A stretch of DNA of 64,000 nt from Pyxicephalus adspersus (lineage: Eukaryota > Chordata > Amphibia > Anura > Pyxicephalidae): contig NC_092859.1 of assembly GCF_032062135.1 (NCBI RefSeq), positions 93,406,639-93,470,638 of the forward strand. Direction: 5' to 3'. Positions 55,159-64,000 of this stretch are shown piece by piece. Under the pieces are notes generated by a model. That model saw only the letters and a program-made list of their open reading frames with translations. It did no database searches and was not told where the DNA came from. Position numbers and translations under genes: made by a program. How positions within the stretch are numbered: position 1 is the first letter of the stretch; the number at the start of each line of letters is the position of its first letter.

Positions 55159-56475
55159 GTCTTTGTTGCACCACTGATAAAGATTGAAATAGTAAAATAT
55201 CTGGAACTCTAGGGATTGTAGTCGTGGTTTAAATGTTTTATTCCAATATTTTCCTCTTTCAGATCTCCAGATATTTACTGATTTCTTGAGAGTTGTACAC
55301 CCATCACTAGGATTTGTTGAAAGATATCTTAAGCTAGATTGAAGAAGTTTTTATGAGCATATTTAATTTGCTGAATACATCTTTCACACTCCTTGCCTCT
55401 GTGTAATCCGTGCACAAAATCACCAGTAGATCACTAACTTGAAAGCAATGTCCTTACCTTCTGTGCTTTATTCAGGCATTTGACGGCTAGATTCTGTGTG
55501 TGTAGCATACATTCTGAAAAAAATCAGTAGAGCCTGTACTTTCCTGTAGTGATTTAAACAGAATCTGTCATTAAATAAAATAACTGTTTGATTATGCTCT
55601 GTCAGAATCAGTCATTCCCTGACCGGCATACTAGTTCTGGGGCAGTGAAGCTAAACCTGCACAATTAGTCACTTCCCTGAAACTGATACCAAGTACATGA
55701 GTCTGGAATGGGCTGTTTCTGTTAGAAGTTAGTATTACTGGTACTTTTTTACATTACTGTTACTGTGTTATATATATTTAGTAATTTCCCTTTTTCTTCT
55801 ATTGCTTTGACTCATTTTATTTGGTGTAAAACAAATGTTGTAAGTTTGATGACTTCAGAAAAGAGATTTAAAGGAACTGTAATACAAAAAGTTAGTATTT
55901 TTTATAGAATTTATTGAAATATTGGCAAAGTCTAATACCTTTTTAAGAGGTGATGATTTAAAGAAAATAACATATCTGTGACTTGATGTAAGTGGTTCAA
56001 AGATTATAATTATTTTATAATGAGCCATTAATTGAATATATATTATCATATATCCTTTCTTCTTTTATGGAACCACTCTTTTCTTAAGGCACTTCACTCG
56101 GTCCAACACATCCAATACCATGCATTATATTATGTAAATTACACTTTATGTTCTTTAGACCCTAATTATAATCTATGGTAAAATTCCTAGATATGCTTTA
56201 ATCTTAAAAAACTTTTTACTTGATGGTATACTGATATCCTAAAAATTGTTGCTTTAAACATGAAGTTTTTCTAGTGGGCTCAGTCTCCTGGGTTGTGGTA
56301 TGTGATAATGGAGATTTAGAGTATCAGCCATTTGGGTTGTTATATATGATAACATAATAGGATGCACTGCCTTGATATATGACCAATTTTAAGGGGAAAA
56401 AACCCCATTCTTGATAATTGACCCTTTCATTTGTCTTATATATGTATCCTATTTGCTTAATTTATCAGAATAAAT
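55159..56475. other. AT-rich intergenic, no recognised feature
   Basis: No ORF or repeat that I can name. It may include the decayed body of the Penelope-like element whose hammerhead-like end lies at 56476. Confidence 0.35.
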
Positions 56476-56530
56476 GTCTCAAGCTCCCTTGAGGAAGCCG
56501 GTAAGGCAAAGCACATCGGGACATAGAGAC
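56476..56530 (+). ncRNA. Degenerate hammerhead-like motif
   Basis: Stem I is conserved: GTCTC (56476-56480) pairs with GAGAC (56526-56530) and CCC with GGG beside the core. The core reads TTGAGGA, stem II GCC-GGTAA-GGC is intact, but the GAAA segment is disrupted. It is the same family as the motifs at 17616 and 53701 and probably inactive. Confidence 0.45.
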
Positions 56531-59069
56531 TTTAGGACTTCAGTATGAAGGTTTTTACACACTAGGATCCGGTCAAGCGTTTGTGCTCGGATCAGTTTGT
56601 TACAATAGAAGTGCTTGAATAGTATATAGGAATGACCCCCCCTCACAATATTGCATATGTCTCCAGTGCAAAGGAGGCTGTCTATAATCTATATTGTCTT
56701 GAATATATGCTAATACATATGTTACACCTGCCCTTCTTTTTTCTATTTCAACAGTTGGACCAGAGCTAATTGTATTATTTTTAGAAAATGCTGAGATTTG
56801 CTTTTGACTTTAGCTAACTGTATCTCTAAATCCCCAGTGATCAATGCAGTTATGTTCTGCTTATGGATATTTTTCATTACATTTTAAGGTTTACCTGCCA
56901 AGCTTTATACTTGCTTTAACAATAGGCAAAGGATTTTAGCATTGTAGCTAAACATCCAGTGATAAATCACAAGTTTATAAAGTATTGTGTGATCCAAGAA
57001 AATGATGCTGTGCATTTTGTATGCTTATCTTCTACCTGCTACATCATTTGTAAGCTATAAATAGCAGATGTACTACATAATATAGGTCACAGTGATATTT
57101 ACAGCTTCCCCTAAGCATGTCCTTAAAACAATATGAACACGGGAATAGTAGAACTATTTAAGCAGAAAATATCAGGGGACTATTCACAAATGTCATCTTT
57201 TAGACCACATGACTATGGAATTTTTTTAATAGGACAGAGCACATAAAGTAATGATATGTCATCCAAAAGCACTATATTTCCTGTTTTTACATTGCTTTAA
57301 TATTTTACAAGCACTTTCCTGGAATAAATACAGTATAGTGATCATCAAGAAAGTCAGATAGAAGTCATAAGACTAACTTTAAACTTTTTCTGGATCTCTG
57401 ACCTAGAAATCACTTTGGTTCACAAAAACTGTCCTAATGGTAGATCCCTGCAATATAATAGGTCTTATGTTCACCATTCTAGTGGCCTGTGTCTTATATA
57501 CCTCCTTCATTCCAGCACTGCAGCTTTCATCAGGCTCTTTGTTATTCAATACTTTTGAGAGGTATCTACATTACTGAAAGTGTTGAGTGCTGTAGACAGC
57601 AGTGCTGGAATGTAGGTATTATTTAAACTCTCTTGCATTGCAGCAACTTGCTGTTTACATTTCTCTTAAGACATGATCTCTTGAACTATTGAAGTTTTAG
57701 AATGCCTAGTGCAATTGATATCTGTGCATGATTAACTATATCATATAGGTCTCACACACATACAGAAATGAAACAATAGTAATGGCTGATGATCATTATA
57801 CACATTATTATTATCATTTTCCATATTACTGTTTTTACAAACACATTGTTAGTCCTATTGTTAAGAACAGAATAGACCACATTAAATGCATCCTAGAAGT
57901 ACTTTTGTAAATTTGTGTTTTTTGTTCATACATGACACGTGACAAACTTTTTTTGTTTCCTTTTGTTGGAAAAAACGGAAAGAAACCTCATAACATTACA
58001 ACTATAATTTTTTTACAGCGTTCTCCCCAGAAAGTTTTTTCAGCCTCGTGGGGGAAAGCAGTAGACACCGCAAATTTAGTGTTCCCAGTAGTTTATGCCA
58101 CAGGTATGCAGTAACCCCTATTAGTGTCAGTGTTTTACCTATCCCCTATACTTTGTTCCAACTTTCCAATGCCTGCCCTGTTAGTATGTCCAATTTTTCC
58201 ATTCTATGTATTTTGCCCCAACTATCTAGTGCTGTGTATTTTCATCCAACTGCCTAGTGTTCTAAGTTTTATGTAATGCATTGAAGTAGTGTAATAGTGT
58301 GATCAATGTGGTGTAACAAGTGAGGCTTAGTTCACATTGGCAGCAAAAAAAACTGGGCCACTTACTGTTCCCGAGTGACTACTGGTAACTGCTAGGCACC
58401 TGGGATTGGTAACAGGCGATAAGTGCTGGGCTTTTTCAGAGCTACCAGTATTTTAGGCAGCAGTGGTTTCTGGGGTGAGGAAGGAGAAATGCAGCAAATG
58501 CAACCTTACTACTAGTGTGAATTCACCCTAACGTCAGATGTGTCCCATGCTCGCTCAGTTTCCCTCTTTTTTCTGATGCTCATTGTAACGTCCAGCTCCA
58601 CCTTGCACTGCACATACATGAGACTGAGCACTTTTTTTTTCTTTTTTTTTTTTTTACATGACAAGAAAGCCTCTGAAGATGCATGCCCAGAAGGAGCAGC
58701 CCACAGCCTCTTGGTATATGTTACACAACTATCCCAGGAGGCTGCGGATTTCCCCTTCTACCATGGCAGTAAACACGGAAGAAGAGAGGTTCTCTCCCAA
58801 ATAAATGGAAAAAAAAACATTATATAAAAGGGAAAGTCACTCTTTTATATAATGTTAAATATTTAGTTATGCTTTAATAGCATCATGCATGTGATAGCGG
58901 ATAAGGGCAGGGCAGCCAGTGTCCCCCTCTCATCACTGCCCATATTCTATTAAAACAAGAAAAAAAAACTGTGAAGATTCTCCAGTGTGTAATGATGTCA
59001 TCGGCAGTGCAGTGTGATATCTGTGTGTGTGTAAAAGCTACTTGTCATATTCTGCAGCCTAACAACTCA
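56531..59069. other. AT-rich intergenic, no recognised gene
   Basis: Only short ORFs and T-rich runs (58627-58655). An ORF at 58540-58827 crosses the T run and is not credible. Confidence 0.45.
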
Positions 59070-59152
59070 CTGAGGCTGATTCATCAAGCAAAATCGGAAG
59101 CTCGCTCGCGCATTCGTATTCGCGATCCGAAAATTTCATTGATAAATTAGGC
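59070..59152. repeat. Small CpG-rich inverted-repeat element
   Basis: Begins GAGGCTGATTCATCAAGC and ends TTGATAAATTAGGCCC with CpG-rich words (CTCGCTCGCGCATTCG) between. It is related to the repeat end at the left edge of the window. Confidence 0.45.
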
Positions 59153-60302
59153 CCACTGTGTTCAAACCTTCAGAGCTCCTAAATCATTGGTTGTAATACT
59201 TGAAATTTTTAGGGTACAAGGTACTGTCATAGCCACTAGTAACCAATTTCTTTAAAGAATTTTAAGAAAGAGGGGTCACAAGTTTAAACTTGTGAAAAAT
59301 GAACATTGGGGTTGATGTTTCAAAAGAGAGAATGTCTAAAAGCCCAAAATTTTAAATGCAAATTGTGGACCCCCAGGACCACTTACATAGTAAGAAGCAT
59401 TGGGGAGGGGCCCCTAAATTTATACCTACCTTTTACAGAACTATAATTGTCATACTATGCTACCCTGTCTACTTTTCTAACTTGAAACAAAAATAAAGGT
59501 GCAAGTGGGGGACACTTGTGGCTAACACCCCCAAACCTTCATCACCATAGCATCATTACAACATAAAAAAAATCTGTCCATAAAAACGCACCTTCCTGTT
59601 ACACATGACTGTACCCTTCCAGTACCTGAACCCCATTTTGTTTTAGTGGGCAGAGTTTATGTTCTAATGATGTCATAGTGATGAAATAGTGGGGGATGGT
59701 AGCCTCAGATGTTCCCCACACATTTTTGGTTTTCTACACCCCCCATTCCAGGGAAATTGGAGTTCAAGTGTTAGAAGTGGCCAGTAATGTGTTACAGGGC
59801 AGCACATTTTGATGGGCAGAGTTTTTATGTTCTAATGAGGCTATAGTAATGAAATTATAAGGGGAGTTAGCCAAAGGGGTCCCCCACTTGTGCCTATGTT
59901 TTCGGTTTCATACACCCTGCCGCTCTGGAGAAATTGGGGTTCAAAGAAGAGAAGCAGACAGGGTAGTGTAGTTTGACAGTTATAGATTTGTGACAGGTAG
60001 GTATATATTTAGGTATATATTTAGGGGCCCTAACCGAATGCGCCTTGCTATGTAAGTGGCTCCGGGGATCCCTAGTTTGCATTTTCAATTTAGAACTCCT
60101 AGGTGCACTTTCTTTTGAAACAGCAACCCTAATGTTGAATTTTCAAAGGATTTTAATTGTTAACCACCATATCTTGAAATTTTTTAAATCTAGGGGACGG
60201 CTATTTTAGTTACTAGTAGCTATGAGAGTCCCCTGTGTGCCTGAAACTTTCAAGTCATTACAACATATGGTTTAGGAGATCTGAAGGTTTGTAACCAGTG
60301 AT
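59153..60302. mobile_element. 1.15-kb foldback element with very long imperfect inverted arms
   Basis: The left arm starts CACTGTGTTCAAACCTTCAG; read inward, the right arm starts CACTGGTTACAAACCTTCAG. Similarity continues through many matching blocks (for example GTTTCAAAAGA, CCACTTACATAG, GGGGCCCCTAAAT, CTACCCTGTCT, GCAAGTGGGGGAC) until about 59630 on the left and 59770 on the right, so almost the whole unit is an inverted repeat. The middle (59640-59765) also repeats part of the right arm directly. There is no coding content and no clear target duplication. Confidence 0.7.
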
Positions 60303-60399
60303 TTCTATCAGTGTTGCTGCTGATGACGTTATTGTACATGCCCACTCGGGGGGATACATTTTAGAAGCAGCTTTAATTAGAAATCCCAGCTTGTGCTAT

Positions 60400-60610
60400 C
60401 AGATATGGGGGCGTGGCTGCCTGTATGCCACTCCCATCAAGGCTGAGCTGTGTGCTGAGCTCCCCACCAACCTCTCACCGGCAGCAGCAATCCTCTGGAT
60501 GACAGCGGAGCACAGAGCATCCTTACTGTGGAGAGGATTGGAGCTGCGGATGGGAGGTGGGCGGCGGAGGCACTGCAGCCGGGCGGAGCAACCGGCTTAA
60601 ACCTTCCGGG
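60400..60610. other. GC-rich patch with an open frame
   Basis: Unlike its surroundings this segment is GC-rich (GGCGGCGGAGGCACTGCAGCC). A 100-codon frame is open across it, but no protein family is recognised. It may be the 5' part of an unrecognised retroelement. Confidence 0.3.
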
Positions 60611-63468
60611 GAGAACTATGCTTTATATATTCTTGTCATGTCCCCCGGACTAATGACTTCTCATTGTTTGTACTGTGTGATAACCAACAGGTGTGATAGG
60701 ACTTCTGAAATTATTGTCAAGTAAATTAAATAAAAGCCTTAAATAAAAGCAGTACATGAGACTTGGTGCATGTACTCACTGAGCCAGGCTTGAAAATCTT
60801 GGCTTAATGCTTAGTGTTGAAAATGTTAAAGTCATAACTAATCTGTACAGTTAGAAAATTATTTATTGAATATTTTTTTATGTCTTTTTTCTTGAGTCTT
60901 GAGTTTGTTGTGCTTGTTTGTATAGTAAAATATAATGAGTCTGTAAGACCTGAGGCTATCCACTAAAATTTCATTGGTATTACTAAAGGTCTATAGAGAT
61001 GCTAGATTTTTTGTCGCCTATAGTGGTCAGGTTTTTATTCAATTTATCTGACAACATAAATTTCTTCCACAATGATTATCAAACAGTACAAATAGTGACA
61101 AATCATTAGTCAGGGAGACCAAGCAAGAATAAATTTAGTGATAATAGTTGTAACATCATAATTATAAAATCTGCTATTGACAGCTAATGTTTTGCCAGTG
61201 GGAAGGACACAACATTCACTTTTTTGAAGAGTTCTGGATATATTACTGTAACCTACATTATGTACAGCATCTTCTATTTAAAGCTTGCAAAAAAAGTCAC
61301 ATAAGGAAGAAAATTAAGTAAAGAAAAAAAGTAAATCATGTTAATTTATCTCATCTTTGAGTAAATGCATGTAAAGAAACCATTGCTGAACTTCTAAAAT
61401 GTTAGTTGTCTGACCAATACCTACTGGTCAACAATTATGATAAAACTGTTTTCATTTTTGTTAATAAATACAAACAGGTAAAATAGTATAAATACCACTT
61501 TGTCTTTTTGAGTTAACACAAACAATGTCCCATATAGTACATAAATCACAGTTCAATGTTCTCTAGGTTTCTGGCTAATATATTTATTATTTATTGGTGG
61601 TATTATTTCTATATACACAAAACTTTTTTTTTTATCAAGTAGTCTAATAAAAACACAGGAACAATATTGAATGCGTTACTAAGTTTATAAAAGTGCAAAA
61701 CTTTTATTACCAACTAGGGATTTGTTCAACTTTTTAGCTCAAACAACAATGACTAAACTGATATAAAGCAAATGAGGCATTTCATAATGTGGTCTGATTG
61801 TGTAAAGTGGTTCCCATTCTAGGGTGAGAAGTCATGCTGACTTGCTGTTCACTATTCACTTTTGCTCTGTCTGCTTATTTGCAGCTTTCCATTTATTGCT
61901 TCATCATTTGTTCCTATGATGTGCATTTCATTAAATGAGAGAATTTGTGGGGATCTGCTTGATGTTGCTTATAACATTTGCTGGTTAGCCTTTTATGAAA
62001 CCAAATGAATATTCAATTTCACCAGATGTTTTTGTCAAATATTCATGAGTGAATGAAATTAGACTCATAATTTTGCTTCAGAAAATTTGCATATGAAGTG
62101 ACATTTAGAAATATTGAGATGGGTTTTCAATACTTTCATAAATTAATTGCTTTTTTTTTTTTTTTTTTTTTTTTACTGCAAAAGTATGAAAAGTACAATA
62201 ACATTTTTTCACTGTAGTCATTTGTCAGTTTAAGAATACCTGTAGTATCAGTACATCAAACTTCTAACTGTTGTAACTCTCTTCTTTCTATATAAGGTTT
62301 TCAGAAACAAAACAAAAGCATGAACAACCTTGAAGTATGTCTCAAGATAGTGGTTAGAAACTCCAACAACTTTTTATTTCTGTGATCCTTTGTTACCAGT
62401 ATAGGGCATCTGCATTGTTACCAGTACAGGGCTGCTATTACAAATTTATGGGCTCAGTACAGAAGTAAGCCTTGCCCCCCCCTTGGGAGCCATGAATAGT
62501 ACATAAAGTAACAGAAAGTTAAGGTAAATCTTTAATAGGGGATTCATATTATATAGTAACGTATCTTCTCACTTGCTCTTGTATCTTCAATAGCTCTTTT
62601 TAAAGGGTTAAAGCTAAAACGGTGTGCATTAGTTTCAATTCCAGGCGACCTTTGTTAGGCTTCTTTGTGCTGCTTTAATAAGTCTTACTGTTCTCCCATG
62701 TGTTACCACTGTTTCCATGGCTGGTCATGCATGGTTACTACTACAGTATAAATGTATGACAGTAACAGCAGTAGAGATGTTCTGCATGCTCTAGCATTAA
62801 ACCCTTGCACTCACTGCTGTTTAGTGCTATCATCAGACAAATTGTCATGTCTACTTCTGTTTTTTTATAGTGACAAGCATATAATAAAACAGATGCATAC
62901 TGGGTAGTCATGCTTTTGGATTTTTGCTTTAAAGGCAAAATTGAGAATCAGAAAAGGAAGCAAAATCAATATATGATAAAGCTACATCTAGCATGAAGTT
63001 GGCTGAAATCTATGGGGCTTTATTTGCTACCTATTATTTTTGATCAAATTAATAAAAAAGAAAGGCTCTGTTTTCTTTGTTTCATTGTTTACTTGCTTTT
63101 TGGTGTTACCAAATGCTCCTTTTTCAACAGTATGTTTCTATAAAATTCTTTCTTTAGAACCAAGCAATATGAAATGTCACAGTACATGATATATTGTCAC
63201 AACGAACATACAAGTAAACAACTGAAACACACGCAACAAATAGTATTTTTTAGTTTCTGTAATAAGGTTAAAAAGGGGAAGGTAGGTTATAAAAAATATA
63301 CAGTGAACAAGAACTAACTGCCCCCTTAAGAGGAAGCGCCGCATTTAGGGGATTCTACCTCTGAGGGGGAGCATTTACAATGGAGATAAATGGAAGGGGG
63401 GAGGAAAGAAGAACAGAAAATAGATAAAGAGCAATTAGCTTAATCCCAATCAGGCAGCAAATTCCTAA
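60611..63468. other. AT-rich intergenic, no recognised gene
   Basis: Low-complexity AT-rich DNA with a T run at 62149-62174. No ORF with motifs, no paired terminal repeats. Confidence 0.5.
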
Positions 63469-63758
63469 AGCTGCGTACACACTTCCAATTTTTGTCGTTG
63501 GAAAGGATCTTTCACGATCCTTTCCAACGACAAGGGACTGCACGATGGAGAGGGGAGGGGGAGAGGGACGGAGCGGCACCCTGCTGCGCGCTCTCCCCTT
63601 CCCTTTCATTAGGATCGGCTGTCGTCCATCGTCCGTGGATCCGGCAGGTCGGTCGTCCGGACGATGGACGACACCGACTGTACACACGCCAGATTTTCGC
63701 CCGATAATTGGCCGATGCCGATTATCGGGCGATAAAAATCTGACGTGTGTACGTAGCT
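63469..63758. mobile_element. 290-bp four-hairpin-family MITE lacking one hairpin, TAA duplication
   Basis: Opposite in orientation to the copy at 9891 and nearly identical to it. Ends AGCTGCGTACACAC and GTGTGTACGTAGCT are flanked by TAA on both sides (63466-63468, 63759-63761). Hairpins 1, 2 and 4 are present, but the 41-bp segment with the CATGAACGGTGC hairpin is missing cleanly. Short ORFs on both strands across it are artefacts of the palindromes. Confidence 0.8.
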
Positions 63759-63761
63759 TAA

Positions 63762-64000
63762 GACAAACAGGTAAACAAAAATACTGATAAAGAATAATGA
63801 GGGGACAGAGAAGGAATGACCGTCACATACAATTAAGAAAAAGGATGTGGATAATTACCAAATATCCATTACCATAGTATAACATAACCAAATAGTAAGT
63901 AGTGACTCAACAGTCATTGTGTTTCAAAAAGTGGGAGACCTCAGGTTAGACAGTCTAAAGGCAAACTCCTGGAGAAAATAGATGGTAATATTTGGAGTGA
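63762..64000. other. Right edge, no recognised feature
   Basis: A-rich sequence to the end of the window. Confidence 0.5.

Noticed and set aside
60298..60600. 100-codon GC-rich ORF
   Set aside because: No family motif, no splice or poly(A) context; the open frame follows from local GC richness.
1..64000. CRISPR arrays, bacterial operons, phage or plasmid features, tRNA and rRNA genes
   Set aside because: No spaced direct-repeat arrays, ribosome binding site patterns or canonical structural RNA genes were seen; the window is eukaryotic throughout.

Overview
This window is vertebrate nuclear DNA, most probably from a frog or other amphibian. The evidence is intron-rich genes with GT-AG boundaries, an interferon-related developmental regulator 1 (IFRD1) gene readable across 12 coding exons, and a dense repeat load: DIRS-type tyrosine-recombinase retroelements, Penelope-like elements, Tc1, hAT, Helitron and many palindromic MITEs. 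No bacterial, plasmid or CRISPR features were seen. The species call is inferred from gene similarity and repeat mix.

Two protein-coding genes form the backbone and are divergently transcribed. On the minus strand, 27508 down to 3986, ten in-frame exons encode 620 residues of a C-terminal-motor (kinesin-14-like) kinesin: a possible myristoylation N terminus, a long unfamiliar N-terminal region, a coiled coil, and the motor domain with an intact P-loop. The last exons (switch I onward) lie beyond the left edge. On the plus strand, 30896 to 39490, the complete IFRD1 coding sequence (427 residues) can be spliced without gaps. It has a compact promoter (inverted CCAAT, palindromic CRE, TATA box), a 46-codon upstream ORF and two poly(A) signals.

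Region by region: 1-4.6 kb holds a repeat end, a decayed copy of an orphan transposon-like gene (1304-2909, minus) and a hAT-type hairpin repeat; 4.6-8.9 kb has DIRS remnants on both sides of a kinesin exon; 9.9-11.9 kb has a four-hairpin MITE and a degraded Tc1 element; 15.4-17.9 kb has Penelope-type inverted repeats and hammerhead-like motifs; 18-27 kb has more MITEs, a hAT element containing a nested MITE, and a U2 snRNA-derived chimera; 27.5-40 kb is the gene-rich promoter and IFRD1 region; 40-64 kb has no recognised host gene and carries Tc1, hAT and Helitron pieces, a second copy of the orphan ORF beside a Penelope-like element, palindromic MITEs, a long foldback element and another four-hairpin-family MITE.

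The observations most worth following are: (i) hammerhead-ribozyme-like motifs, one inside a Penelope-like element with a 14-bp target duplication; (ii) a two-copy family of an orphan zinc-binding, transposase-like protein; (iii) an unusual kinesin head-to-head with IFRD1; (iv) the IFRD1 upstream ORF; (v) a MITE family built from consecutive hairpins, one copy of which has lost exactly one hairpin.
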